Below are positions 57,501 to 63,267 of a stretch of DNA of 64,000 bases, in pieces. Numbering within the stretch: the stretch's first letter is position 1; every line of letters begins with the position of its first letter. Source of the stretch: Vesta saturnalis. Lineage: Eukaryota > Arthropoda > Insecta > Coleoptera > Lampyridae. The position numbers and the translations under genes are program-made. Under the pieces are notes generated by a model. It was not told the origin of the DNA, did no database searches, and saw only the letters and a list, made by a program, of their open reading frames with translations. The DNA is taken from positions 7,371,501 through 7,435,500 of the forward strand of contig JARFJB010002472.1 in NCBI GenBank assembly GCA_036346205.1, given 5' to 3'.

Positions 57501-58706
57501 AGTTTGGATTCTGTTGGCACACATACAATGGTAAACAAATAGGTCTATTACTATTCTTGGAACAAAAAATAATAGGGGTCACCATTTGTACGAACTTTGT
57601 ATCTCATCGGAAATATGGTCAAATCAGGGGTCAAGATATAAGAATTATTAATATAGATATGATATATAATTTTTCAATCACCGAAGTTAAGCAAAGTCAG
57701 GCGTGGTCAGTAGTTAGATGGGAGACCACTTGGGAACACCATGTGCCGTTGTCTTTTTTGAATATAGTTTTTAACGCTAAACAAGAATATTAAATATATT
57801 TGACAATGAAATTTTGTTCAAACTGGCAATGCTAGAAGACCATTTTCAACTTGTTATATTCTATTACCTTTAAACCATAGATATGACTCCATATACCAGT
57901 TTCTTGCCAATGTTGTGCGCACTTTTCCATTAGTGGATATGACGGAAAAAAGATTAATATTCCATTAGGAACCATTCTTGTTATATTTAAAATAGTACGT
58001 CCTAATGATGATATATATTCTGGATTATCGCTATTAATAAAGTAACTACAATTTTAAAACAATTATAAGAAAATAAAAAATTACCGATTCTTGTAACTAC
58101 TATTTAATTCTTTACCATCGGGTCCCTTTTCTAAAATTTTCACACATATCTGATTTTCTTTAATTATATGGGGATTTTCTAGTTCAACTTTGATTGGTAA
58201 TTCTAATTCTGATATGAAAGGTTTTAATGGTGCAAGAGTTCCACTTGTTAGTATAATACTTTTCACTCCAGTTCCCAAGAGCATCCCCATTCTAAAATTA
58301 AAACGTATTATGTCCATAACACTTCTACATCACACAAATATACATACCCAAAACCAGGGCTAAAACACCAAAAATTCAAAGTTCTGCCTCCATTTTTGTG
58401 ACTTGAAGTAGCTCTTGATAACCAGTTATTACGAGAATTTGTTTTAGGTTGCTCTTCCTCTAAATAGATCTATAATTGAAATAAAGAAATATTGGAATAA
58501 TTATTTGTGGCTATTACCGTATAACACTTTTTAATTTTTTCTTTCATGTCAGGTGAAGGTATAGCATATGCTAAACTTAATAGGAAACTGAATAATTCTA
58601 GACCATTACCTTTTCTTTGAAATGGACCATCATTAGCAGAAACTGTTAAAAATTGTATAATTTTGTTTATTAGGTTTGATAGTGTACCATAATTGGTGTA
58701 GTTAAT
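26709..58706 (-). CDS. RTEL1: RTEL1-like helicase, C-terminal half of a split gene (8 exons)
   Basis: Iron-sulfur helicase of the XPD/FANCJ family that unwinds G-quadruplexes, D-loops and T-loops at telomeres and replication forks in the nucleus. Eight exons on the minus strand join without a phase error: 58706-58518, 58469-58348, 58291-58085, 58045-57868, 34568-34311, 34262-34023, 27260-26985 and 26921-26709. All introns are GT-AG. The 560 residues contain ILTSGTLAP (motif III region), LIFFPSYPLMEK (IV), GKISEGLDFADSNGRAVLIT (V) and NQAIGRIIRHRHDYG (VI), a basic linker (KKKGSKRKRI) and a harmonin-N-like C-terminal domain. It stops after that domain, so no C-terminal RING is present. The N-terminal Walker A, iron-sulfur cluster and DEAH exons must lie right of the window. 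Introns of 23.3 and 6.8 kb hold transposons; the rest are 39-63 bp. The exons are intact, so the gene is probably active. Confidence 0.95.
26985..27260 (-). CDS. RTEL1: RTEL1 exon g
   Basis: Encodes a low-complexity, Ser/Asn-rich linker (LPSPNSSRSLPQTEETECST) with a basic cluster KKKGSKRKRI that could act as a nuclear localisation signal, ending DSQEYMAL. Acceptor ATTTTAG, donor GTATGT, phase 0. Identification rests mainly on its fit between exons f and h. Confidence 0.85.
27820..29314 (+). pseudogene. LINE (APE endonuclease plus RT), 5' piece in RTEL1 intron
   Basis: Plus strand, antisense to RTEL1. The endonuclease domain is read over several frames: EMSHIKWDIVGI and GFLINTKWTSNIKAI (27840-28000), then LKIIQIYAPT and EEVEEMYDDIRKVLEGNN, FNAKMGKHQDGE and RKWTWKSQNGIVKNEI (28070-28400). 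A charged linker follows. RT motifs RGVRQGDTI (28935) and LNNLHFADDIMLLAENVEDL (29045-29105) remain, but most of the RT fingers and palm before them is deleted. The protein is cut at GRI near 29314 by a DNA transposon and continues at 31890. Confidence 0.85.
29317..29985 (+). repeat. Left terminal inverted repeat
   Basis: Pairs with 31215-31887 over about 670 bp with few differences. Confidence 0.93.
30001..31122 (-). pseudogene. Transposase of the long-TIR element (DUF4817 plus DDE)
   Basis: The minus strand starts MDYSTNELIDMIYVLGEAEK, shifts frame in an A-run near 31060, then reads LAQRIYKMKYPERRIPTTVG, a helix-turn-helix segment (ISSRTLATICDTSKSNVNRT-like), HIELHQELREEDFARRIEFR and, after a second shift near 30670, MFSDEATFKSNGAVNRHNMH and NPFWLRSSKPKLL. 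DEATF carries the first catalytic Asp. MWLQQDGAPPHF, with the second Asp, is in another frame (30370-30410). At least four frame breaks. Related to 38560-39548 and 5037-5291. Confidence 0.88.
31215..31887 (-). repeat. Right terminal inverted repeat
   Basis: Pairs with 29317-29985. Confidence 0.93.
31890..32408 (+). pseudogene. LINE C-terminal piece after the insertion
   Basis: Resumes the LINE of 27820-29314: QLGWVAYRKLSRIFKSNLP-like, TYVAETWSLNKGMMEKVRI, then RRKTA..VEYVARHKWRWA-like, HLMRTGDERWTKMVTEWRPR and TRRNPGRPKTRWRE. This is the thumb and tail region of the endonuclease/RT family, spread over several frames. Confidence 0.85.
32598..33300 (+). pseudogene. pogo/Tigger-like transposase (DDE_1), decayed
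   Basis: Plus-strand remnant inside the 6.8 kb RTEL1 intron. It begins KPGSHNRKSGARHYRNYNSD (the CENP-B-like N-terminal start), continues VFSIEEEKAFVQGIQVV, FLKRHNNALGQIRQERVLPG-like and ETIEDYLKNLPKSLLNV, and then, in the frame from 33077, VSDNPGETKALYRRVVKYSE, VINHSKLSTTVMMCGSASGV and LLPPYIIYKREHLWNTW. The FDETN motif with the first catalytic Asp, expected just before SDNPGE, is missing. The later catalytic residues are lost with the truncated C-terminus. Confidence 0.85.
33301..34022. other. Intron sequence, no gene recognised
   Basis: AT-rich. Several short stretches resemble GGGGTGACTTTGATC in either orientation (33735, 33825, 33982-33998), similar to the start of this intron at 27299-27334. 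Confidence 0.5.
34023..34262 (-). CDS. RTEL1: RTEL1 exon f
   Basis: Encodes MISGDDWYTLEATRAVNQAI, GRIIRHRHDYGSIVLLDSRF (motif VI, arginine finger region) and NFGEVVKDLKEFYRYTEKN. Donor GTAAGT is consensus. The intron before it is 48 bp, the one after 6.8 kb. Confidence 0.97.
34311..34568 (-). CDS. RTEL1: RTEL1 exon e
   Basis: First exon after the 23.3 kb intron, acceptor CATTTCAG. Encodes AIFVEPRRKEAFDTAMAEYY, then VCRGKISEGLDFADSNGRAV (motif V) and ITGLPYAPLKDP, to QENKE. It continues exon d in frame (GLK then AIFVEP), which matches the normal protein order and proves that the giant gap is an intron. Eighty-six codons, phase 0. Confidence 0.97.
35060..35315. repeat. Microsatellite, 8-bp unit GTATATAT
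   Basis: About 30 copies of the octamer with two 4-bp shortened units (near 35164 and 35220). Confidence 0.97.
35609..36110 (+). pseudogene. SIAH-like (seven in absentia) zinc-finger protein, one frameshift
   Basis: Plus-strand, intronless coding region nested in the giant RTEL1 intron. A first frame from ATG 35609 gives MSQTNSIVPEFSLENVRCSS then CKNYLSCSPIFLLPDGQ, resembling the start of the SIAH RING with only the first Cys pair. A single frameshift at about 35710 leads into an open frame to 36110: CGEIKPYRHLTLEKLLFNVI, FPCENKTNGCPHTHRYGKGD, DHKSECEYVKMPCTFSNIFN and WMGVLGEFSQHITSSHSSII. All Cys and His of the two SIAH-type zinc fingers are present. SIAH proteins are E3 ubiquitin ligases; without a full RING and with a short C-terminus this one may lack ligase activity. 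AATAAA lies at 36192. It could be a decaying retrocopy, or a gene with a sequencing error at the shift. Confidence 0.72.
36192..36197 (+). promoter_or_regulatory. Possible poly(A) signal of the SIAH-like frame
   Basis: AATAAA 82 bases after the stop codon. Confidence 0.35.
36475..36513. repeat. (TA)n microsatellite
   Basis: Pure TA run; a second, shorter run lies at 36780-36797. Confidence 0.95.
36520..38006. other. Intron sequence, no gene recognised
   Basis: AT-rich. The block 37370-37640 with CTGTCTGTATGTAAACACGA and GTGATGAAATTTGTTATGCG resembles a block at 51095-51190 and looks like a piece of a dispersed repeat. ACAGGGCGACCCACG at 37849 resembles a transposon end. Confidence 0.4.
38009..38490 (+). 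repeat. Left terminal inverted repeat
   Basis: Pairs with 39672-40134. Inner motifs AACAGGGTGTTTAGG (38259) and CACCCTGTAT (38330) resemble element ends. Confidence 0.88.
38560..39548 (-). pseudogene. Transposase of the second long-TIR element
   Basis: The minus strand opens MKRYSQDERVDMTFILGKCF, then FASRVYTERY, the DUF4817-like DNA-binding start, followed by frame changes. The catalytic region is best read at 38949-38683: MIGPYLFDGNFNGVKRLRFL, then KTWLQLDGAPPHFSRNVRNY (second catalytic Asp in LDGAPPHF), LDTQFPNKWIGRGGPYESPE and LTSMDFFLG. In SPELTSMDFFLG the usual third acidic position (SPDLTPxDFF) is kept as Asp in MDFF. The first-Asp region (SDESTFH-like) is in another frame near 39085. 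A related family copy is at 30.0-31.1 kb. Confidence 0.87.
39672..40134 (-). repeat. Right terminal inverted repeat
   Basis: Pairs with 38009-38490. Confidence 0.88.
40184..40258 (+). repeat. tRNA-derived sequence (SINE head or pseudogene)
   Basis: A-box-like GGTTTAGCGGTCAA and B-box-like GAGTTCTAACCCCCATC about 42 bases apart, followed by an A/T-rich tail. Too degenerate for a working tRNA. Confidence 0.45.
40360..41480 (-). pseudogene. LINE reverse transcriptase, minus strand, decayed
   Basis: Minus-strand frame 41128-40871 gives YCGIDQLSLYLIKECAQILT, KPLAFLYNLLCKY, IAKVCPVLKSGSSSSVENYR and PISSI, the fingers of a Jockey/CR1-like RT. After frame changes come SGVPQCSTLGPFLFLIFIND (40566-40510) and KLLYADDLNIFNEI (about 40475-40435), the motif B2/C region with YADD. 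Only the RT domain survives. Confidence 0.85.
42000..42266 (+). pseudogene. mariner transposase, C-terminal fragment
   Basis: Plus strand: LPPSDFFLLKNLKQHLRGNR, FASDEELKEAVEEHFAAVLK and EFFSEGMRQLKKKWNKCFSV then EGSYAEK and stop. This is the end of a mariner transposase, with the third catalytic residue of the PSDFFLF motif (Asp in SDFF). The upstream HPPYSPDL part is corrupted. No inverted repeat identified. It is a different copy from the one at 0.4-1.3 kb. Confidence 0.88.
42326..44835 (+). pseudogene. Jockey/CR1-like LINE, decayed but near its 3' end
   Basis: Plus strand, antisense to RTEL1. Endonuclease remnants: VYRSPLGDFDIFYNNIEPML, NVVLLGKFHVHFG (42326-42460) and LTDHLGQNVVL (42595). 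The linker and RT follow: 42920-43441 with VRDAIKTIKSSNSKDIYGFS, then ELGNYRPISKLPVFCKIVEK (43455), AFVDLSKAFDCVNHEILARK (motif A, 43660), IQYGVPQGSILGPILFFIYI (43840) and ILYADDAT (motif C, 43940). The C-terminal part at 44111-44353 has LLGCSIDTKLNFD and LLYAILAWGYSS. The element ends around 44835 in AATAAATATTATTATTATTT, a short-unit tail typical of the group. At least four frame breaks. Confidence 0.88.
44836..45787. other. Intron sequence, no gene recognised
   Basis: Includes CAGGGTGAACCAAAAGTCCC at 45504 and a direct repeat: the block 45540-45610 (AAATATACTTCCGACCGACA) has a second version at 45835-45905. Confidence 0.45.
45788..46025 (+). repeat. Left flank of an inverted pair around the Penelope-like element
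   Basis: Reads TTTATCCCGATTC, CGGTCAATCATCTCAAGAAA and AATACAATTACTTCGACATT. The reverse complement occurs at 50285-50523. Confidence 0.85.
46150..46753 (+). pseudogene. Penelope-like reverse transcriptase, left piece
   Basis: Plus strand. LRSIVSAIGSPTCSLAKHLT begins at about 46163, just after an (ATT)n run. After a frameshift near 46336 comes FDVVSLFTKVSLKETIQYID (motif A), KFYEKIDGVAMDSPLVLYFY (motif B; the usual DGVAMGSPLSP has Gly to Asp and a short deletion) and WYRYVDDTFGS (motif C). HTSIQFTMEKETNGS and NNSLSFKVY follow in other frames. At 46753 the coding sequence is interrupted by a 2.1-kb insertion and resumes at 48887. Confidence 0.9.
47039..47046 (+). promoter_or_regulatory. TATA-like box in the solo LTR
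   Basis: TATAAAAA followed by GC-rich CCGCGCCGCGCACC. Confidence 0.4.
47430..47690 (+). repeat. 65-bp minisatellite inside the solo LTR, four copies
   Basis: The core CCCCAGACCGCCACGGGCAA starts around 47446, 47511, 47576 and 47639. The fourth unit is slightly shorter and changed in its middle. Confidence 0.95.
48887..49610 (+). pseudogene. Penelope-like element, right piece with GIY-YIG
   Basis: Continues 46150-46753. RKPTNTDRYLHKLSNHHPRQ and IDVIKSLVDRAKRICDPEFL complete the RT thumb (to 49100). After frame changes VYKLSCSCGKVYIGTTKRSF-type sequence (49285) gives the GIY-YIG core (KLSC...KVYIG), followed by TRHKEHMRFYRLGQPEKSAV and SDHALNNVNHDIQFDN. A final REAIEIYKHPNNFNR is read past a frameshift near 49500, with the conserved Glu of the nuclease. 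Confidence 0.9.
49620..50284 (+). other. 3' part of the Penelope-like element, non-coding
   Basis: AT-rich. GACGAAGATAACTGTAAGTG followed by TTATCGAAACGTTTAG (50212-50247) resembles the conserved non-coding block near the ends of other Penelope-like elements. Confidence 0.5.
50285..50523 (-). repeat. Right flank of the inverted pair
   Basis: Reverse complement of 45788-46025. Confidence 0.85.
50524..51350. other. Intron sequence, no gene recognised
   Basis: Contains the CTGTCTGTATGTATGTG...GATAGCGTCC...ATGAAATTTGGTAGACGG block at 51108-51184, similar to 37485-37560. Confidence 0.4.
51354..51425 (+). repeat. tRNA-derived sequence (SINE head or pseudogene)
   Basis: TCCGGTAGCGCAGTGGCAGC (A box TAGCGCAGTGG) and, about 40 bases on, CGGGTTCAACACG (B-box-like). 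The acceptor ends do not pair, so it is not a working tRNA. Confidence 0.6.
51486..52515 (+). pseudogene. Gypsy retrotransposon gag, frameshifted
   Basis: Capsid-like frames: RLVSNTKIVKMGTESFSLRT, KLINAIKLYVDLLKETDKQL (51516-51842) and, after a shift at about 51840, LLQLHNVKQNEKSIEDFGKV and ISAFIRGLQSNELRTIVRAR (51845-52150). A further shift leads to a Asn/Arg/Gly-rich tail with NNFSNNLHNSQNNHNTGN and FERGRGQMSRN (52230-52380). No CCHC zinc knuckle is seen; the RG-rich tail may serve RNA binding instead. No LTR is found before the gene. Confidence 0.82.
52533..52885 (+). pseudogene. Gypsy retrotransposon protease
   Basis: Aspartic protease domain of the retrotransposon polyprotein. NFLIDTGATISVLFKNY carries the active-site DTG (Asp codon 52604-52606), and HGILGSDFFTKFSAHLDYE the conserved ILGxDFL-type strand near the end. 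A stop follows at 52885, so it is separated from the reverse transcriptase by frame changes. Confidence 0.88.
52878..54620 (+). pseudogene. Gypsy reverse transcriptase and RNase H
   Basis: Copies element RNA into DNA. A spacer domain (52878-53330) shifts near 53335 into VYVKPYPLPHTQKDEISREI, KLLKDGIIEETGSDWSSPLL, WRMVIDYRLLNRR, YFSHLDLAQGYHQVPLHPDS (first catalytic Asp), LPMGLKISPSAFSRVM and CFIYLDDIIVF (YLDD, 53821-53832). After a shift at about 54005 the connection domain reads FVAFANYYRKFVNNFADLVE, and after another near 54235 RNase H follows: NPVAYASRTLNLAERNYPII, EKKLLAIVWAVKHFRPYLYG and FDIYTDHRPLVYLF. RNase H ends about KGKENAPAYALSRI, with Ala where Asp is usual (ADALSR). Confidence 0.93.
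54621..56095 (+). pseudogene. Gypsy integrase
   Basis: Inserts element DNA into the host genome. After a linker and an in-frame TGA (55107-55109) the HHCC zinc-binding region reads HTLPTGGHAGMNRMY, then YWPKLRQDVETYVRRCDDCQ. The core has FVDLVGPLPPD (first Asp), then a deletion and frameshift at about 55400-55470, LITDQGTEFMAST (second Asp) and HHETLGALENSHKTLGAYLR (Glu). The C-terminal region has YKIGDKVLVKATVTSKLDGL and VHKNRIKPYYN before the stop at 56095. The frame 55472-56095 is intact. No env-like gene follows. Confidence 0.92.
56210..56640 (+). repeat. Polypurine tract and 3' LTR of the Gypsy element
   Basis: TCGGGGAAGG (56211-56220) is a polypurine tract directly before TGTAGTGTATATC, the LTR start at 56221. 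AATAAATATG at 56551 is a poly(A) signal. The right end is uncertain, about 56640. No matching 5' LTR exists before gag, so the element is truncated at its left side. Confidence 0.65.
56641..57676. other. Intron sequence, no gene recognised
   Basis: AT-rich sequence between the Gypsy LTR and the 5S-like fragment. Confidence 0.5.
57677..57759 (+). rRNA. 5S rRNA-derived fragment (pseudogene or 5S-type SINE head)
   Basis: ATCACCGAAGTTAAGCAAAG, then CAGGCGTGGTCAGTAGTTAG, ATGGGAGACCACTTGGGAAC and ACCATGTGCCGTTGTCTTTT correspond to about nucleotides 42-120 of eukaryotic 5S rRNA with a modest number of changes, ending in a T run. The first third of 5S is absent. The internal A-box region (GAAGTTAAGC) and C box (GATGGGAGACCACTTGGGA) of the RNA polymerase III promoter are kept. 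Lies in the RTEL1 giant intron, antisense, 109 bp from exon d. Confidence 0.88.
57868..58045 (-). CDS. RTEL1: RTEL1 exon d
   Basis: Encodes YFINSDNPEYISSLGRTILN, ITRMVPNGILIFFPSYPLME and KCAQHWQETGIWSHIYGLK. IFFPSY is motif IV. The intron before it is only 39 bp; its donor opens the 23.3 kb intron. Ends in phase 0. Confidence 0.94.
58085..58291 (-). CDS. RTEL1: RTEL1 exon c
   Basis: Encodes MGMLLGTGVKSIILTSGTLA then PLKPFISELELPIKVELENP, HIIKENQICVKILEKGPDGK and ELNSSYKN. ILTSGTLAP is the TSATL-like motif III of the family. Begins by completing a Gly codon and ends in phase 2. Confidence 0.96.
58348..58469 (-). CDS. RTEL1: RTEL1 exon b
   Basis: Acceptor ATTATAG and donor GTATGTA. Encodes IYLEEEQPKTNSRNNWLSRA and GRTLNFWCFSPGFG; the FWCFSPG stretch is typical of RTEL1. 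Ends in phase 2. The intron before it is 48 bp. Confidence 0.92.
58518..58706 (-). CDS. RTEL1: RTEL1 exon a (internal, first in window)
   Basis: Acceptor TTTTTTCAG at 58707-58708 and donor GTAATAG. Sixty-three codons, phase 0 at both ends: INYTNYGTLSNLINKIIQFL to KKCYT. This is part of the insertion between the helicase lobes. No further exon was recognised between here and the right edge, so the intron before it is at least 5.3 kb. Confidence 0.9.
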
Positions 58707-58958
58707 CTGAAAAAATAACGTTTGTAATGTAAAATGTATTATAAATACAATAGATTGTTATATAGTGGACAAAATATGGTAAGGTCACACACACTGCTCC
58801 CCAAATATACTGTATTTAAACACTGTGTTATTTGTTTTGACTCATAAGAAGATTTGTATAAGGTACACAAATTTCATTGTAATTCAAAAATTTCAACGTT
58901 TACTAATTAAAGCTTTAATCCATTAAACGCCGAACATTGAAATTCTTAATTTTTAATC

Positions 58959-58962
<4 letters not shown>

Positions 58963-59003
<41 letters not shown>
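58963..59003. repeat. (TA)n microsatellite
   Basis: Alternating TA ending at the Tc1-like terminus. Confidence 0.95.
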
Positions 59004-59006
<3 letters not shown>

Positions 59007-60015
59007 TGGTGTGAAAAAGTCATGCATCACCCACGTCTACAATGGTTTTTGGACTCTAACAGAAATTTTTCGAATTCTTTCGTTAACTACCTTGAATTAT
59101 CTGATTGTACTTCATATATCATTAGTGTTATTGCTAATGATGTCATTATAATTAATCAAATCGGCTAATTAAGCATATTTTAAAGAATTCCAAAAATAGC
59201 ATAATTATTAGGTTGTAAAGGCAAGTCGTTAAAATCTATTTAAAGCAAATTTGAAGAAAATAATTCCATTAAATTGTTAGTATATATGGGCTGAAAATAC
59301 TTTAAGCCATTATTCACTTTTTGCATTTCGTGTAGAAAGTTAAAATGTGTTCTAAACCGAAGCAAACGAAATTATCAGACCAAACGCGGTTTGAAATTAT
59401 TTTTCATCATAACCAAGGTGCTTCTAGTCGCGAAATCGCGTCATTAGTAAAATGTAACCAATCTACAGTAGTTCGGATCATTAAAAAGTATACTGAGTTT
59501 GGAAAATCGACGACAAACCGCGTAGTGGGCGACCAAAGAAAACCTCCGTTCGAGATGATGCTGTCTTAAGACGAACAAGCCTTGCAGATAGACGTCTCAA
59601 TTCCACCCAGTTAACAAAAATATGGAGTGAAGCTACAGGTATAAGTGTGTGCACTTCCACTGTGAGGAGAAAACTGATTAGTTTTGGATTGAGAGGGTGT
59701 AAAGCACGTAAGAAACCATTACTTTCCGAGAAGCAAAGGCTGAACCGTTTGAAATGGGCAAAGGAACATCTAAAGTGGACAACAGATCAGTGGCAAAGAG
59801 TATTATTTAGTGATGAATCAACTTTTAACATCAATAACAGGATATTTCACATCATATCGAGAAAAAAACCAACGACAAAGGTCGCCCTCATCGAATCTCT
59901 AATTGACGCCTGGAATCACTGCATCACTAGGGAGGAACTGGAAAAACTGGTGAATTCCATGCCTAAAAGATGTCAACTAGTCATCAAAAACAAGGGTTGG
60001 CCGATTAAATACTAA
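59004..60015 (+). pseudogene. Tc1-like transposase with left terminus, internally deleted
   Basis: The left end ACAGTGGTGTGAAAAAGTCA at 59004 is a typical Tc1 terminus next to TA. The coding region starts at 59345: LSDQTRFEIIFHHNQGASSR, EIASLVKCNQSTVVRIIKKY (paired-like helix-turn-helix), then a frameshift near 59510 to KPRSGRPKKTSVRDD and LNSTQLTKIWSEATGISV, then RLNRLKWAKEHLKWTTDQWQ and RVLFSDESTFNINN (first catalytic Asp). The next residues are the C-terminal tail TREELEKLVNSMPKRCQLVI, so about 100 residues with the second Asp and the third catalytic residue are deleted. The right terminus was not found. Confidence 0.92.
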
Positions 60016-61050
60016 AATTAGTTTTAAATAAGATCATATTTGGCATAATGCCTTTTTTTACTAAGTTACTTCAATGTTTTTTTATTTTATCTTTGTGATT
60101 AAGTCCTTAGTTAAGATAGAGCTGATATAGAGAATATAGTTAAAGTGCATTTTTGCAAAAAAACATTGTTTAGAGCCACCTAAAAATGAGTAAAACAAGC
60201 ATGAAAACAAGTATGAAAAAGAGAAAAAAAAAACACAAAGAGAACATCGTTCGAACTTTGTTTTAAAGGAAAAATTCATCTACAGGACGAAAACATTAAA
60301 AGCTATCGAATTTCTACCCCTAGAGAGCAACGTCTGCAAGCTCTCCATTCGGCTATATGACAGGTGCTGCGTGTCGCGTTTCGGTGGCAAATTTACAAAC
60401 TCATTTCCCCACACTGATTCGTTATTAACAGGGTCAGTATTAAGATATTTCTTGTGTAGTACCTAGATGAATTAAATAGCACTTCTTTTATACAAAAATC
60501 GTGTTATTTGTATAATGGTGATTTGCTAAGGCGCAGCTTATCCAACTAAAATCAGTATTTCTGTCTGATTTATATTACTTATTCCAATTTGCATACCCTT
60601 CATTCCTTAGGTTTCTATCAATTTTTAGTTAAATAAAAATCAGAAAAATGTTGAAATGTAAAGGATTATTTTAAATTAAAAATAATGACAGTAAGAACCA
60701 TTGGTATCTCTGTTCTGTCTTTTGCTGTCTATTTGCTCTTTTTTTCCCACTATACAAAGCACACAAAGGAACTTTTTACATTGAGTTATGTATTGCATTT
60801 TCATAAAGTAATATTTATTAATTAGACGTTTTCGATATAGTGTGTTAAAATCTGTAGTAGGCAAGAATAAATTAAATGGTGGCCAATCTAAAAAAAAATG
60901 TATAAACTCAGGCATAGTAACGATTAAAAGGTTTTAATTTTCTCGTGAAATATTATTATTTTATTACACCCTAAAACTTCGATGATTAACAGACACCTCT
61001 ATATCGGCCACTTTTCAATACACCATACACATAATTCCATAACTCAAATA
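60016..61050. other. No gene recognised
   Basis: AT-rich; lies in the intron upstream of RTEL1 exon a. May include the start of the next coding remnant. Confidence 0.4.
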
Positions 61051-61055
61051 TTATG

Positions 61056-62791
61056 TAAGCGATGGGAGCTGGGCAAAGAGGTCCTATCGTGGTGGAGGAA
61101 ATTACAATTCCCTGTCAGGCGTTGCTGCTATAGTGGGTTTTAAAACAAGAAACATTTTGTTTTTAGGGGTAAAAATAAATATTGCACAATTTGCCAAAGA
61201 GCTTCAAATAAAAATATGAAGCCGCAAGAACACACTTGCATTAAAAATTGGAAAGAATCATCTACGGGTATGGAAGGTTTTGTCGTAGTTTAGAAACTAC
61301 TTAACATATAACTGAATGATTGCAGATGGTGATAGTAGCTGTTGAAAAGTTAGAGTGTAGGAACCATCTCTTACGCAATTTTTGCAGGAAGCTCTGAGAA
61401 GCTGCTGGAACCGCAACTGCTCCCATGGCGCTCAGAGGTGTTATTCTGAAAAATATATTAAAAACTAGAACAACTATAACAAAAGCTGTTGAATACCGGA
61501 AAGCCGATGAATGTAACGAATTAGTTAAAGTTGCAAATTTAAAAAAAGATATTTTAAATAGTGTCAGTCATATTTTTGGGGAACACGAACATTGTGCTGA
61601 ACTTGAATAGTTTTGTAGAAAAACTGTTCTTGATCCTGTAAATTATATAGTAGATATTAGGACTTTTCACCTAGATGAAAAAATAATGTCGGCTATTCGC
61701 TTTTTGTAAAATCATTCGAAGAATGATTGTAGATGTTGACAATAATGCAGTCGAACAGTTCAATTCATTGGTTGCCAACTATACAGGGGGCAACAGGATT
61801 AACGTTGATTTCAGAGTAGATGATGCATGGCTGCCACGGCATCTAGGAATATTAAGAGGCCACTTTAAAACGCACATAAGTATCATAACCTTAGCAAAAG
61901 TCCGGCAACATGTTTGAAGTACGTTGAAAGTAAAAAAAGTGAGAGATTACGTTGCCGTGTAAATTTTAAATCGAGACGCCAATTACAGTATGGAAAGAAA
62001 CTGAATAAAGAAGACAAAAGCTACGGAGACAATTGTGAAAAGCCAGACTTGGACGAAGCAAAAATGGAGAAAGAAAAGAAGACTTTCCTACATACTCGGG
62101 ACAGAACGGATGAAGAAGTTCGCAGTACAGAAAGAAACACAAGACTGCAATCGAATAGTGTAGAAAGGCGTCAACAGCGCAAACATTTGTTGACAGCATC
62201 TGCGTTTGGCAAGGTGTGCAAAATCCGCCCAACTACGAGTTGTAGGCCCACAGTGGAAACCATTTTATACAAGGAAAATATTTTTTCTAAAGCAGGTTTT
62301 AGCAGATGTCTGCAATATTGAAGTATATGAATGCGACCTGTTTATTAATAAAAGATGATCATATTTAGGGGCTACACCAGACGGTGTTACATCAGACGAT
62401 TGCATAGTGGAAATCAAATGCCCCTTTACATCTAGAGATTTTACTGTAGAAGGGGCAAGAAAAAGTCATATCTTTTTTGAAAATAGCAACAGATAATAGA
62501 TATATTTTCAAACCGAATCACGAATATTATCAGGCTCAGGGTCAGCATAATATATGTGAAAAGGATTGTTGCTATTTTGGCGTTTGGACATCTAAAAATG
62601 TAATAGTCGTTAATGTTCAAAAAGATGTAAACTTTTTTAAAAAAGTTTTTTTTGACTGCTTGGTTCCAGAAATTGTGGATCCAAGATTTACAAGAAACAT
62701 GGTAATAAGAGACCCCCCCCCCCCATATATTCTAGAAGCACAAAATAAAAAACAAATCAAAAGAAAAAAGAATAATATAACACATTTTTAA
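61056..62791 (+). pseudogene. Mutator-like transposase joined to YqaJ nuclease, decayed
   Basis: One coding region spread over several frames. First part: SDGSWAKRSYRGGGNYNSLS, GVAAIVGFKTRNILFLGV, then (one base lost near 61170) NKYCTICQRASNKN and KESSTGMEG, IADGDSS and VEKLECRNHLLRNFCRKL, resembling the catalytic region of Mutator-like transposases with Asp residues in DGSW and DGDS. A middle part has HIFGEHEHCAEL and VEQFNSLVANYTGGNRIN. The last part has ERRQQRKHLLTASAFGKVCK, LGATPDGVTSDDCIVEIKCP (the D and ExK of the YqaJ/lambda-exonuclease fold) and EYYQAQGQHNICEKDCCYFG, then VPEIVDPRFTRN. At least five frame breaks. YqaJ proteins accompany some insect DNA transposons; cellular role unknown. 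Confidence 0.78.
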
Positions 62792-63267
62792 AATTGAAGA
62801 TACTTATCTCATATTTTCAAAATCGTAATTGTTTTATATTTATATGTATATTTTTGTAACTGTAGAACTATAAAAATGATTAGAAATAAAAAATGTAAAA
62901 TCGAGAAAAAAATTATATTTCTTTCTTAGATTTTGTATAAATAAAAATTGTGACAATAGCGGTATACCTAGTAATTAAAATCGTTTCAATTGTTTTGTCA
63001 AATTGTGTCCACTCGTGACAATTTTACAAAATTCTGTTTTACAAAAAAATCATTATTTCAAATCGGCCTCAGTGAAAATCCACAGTAGTTGCGGATTCTC
63101 TCAGAGAATGCATACAAATTTTTAAGATGTAAATGTGATTTAAATTAACCTTGTTATGTTAGGTTTGTATAGGTATTTGTTTTATGTATTATGTACCTAT
63201 TGTATGTTAGATGGGATATTATTGTCATTGTCGCCAAAAACAATTATTAAAGAAACAGTGATAAAAA
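62792..63267. other. No gene recognised
   Basis: AT-rich flank after the YqaJ remnant. Confidence 0.4.

Noticed and set aside
57479..57793. 104-codon plus-strand open frame
   Set aside because: Its second half is the 5S rRNA-derived sequence; no protein motif is seen.
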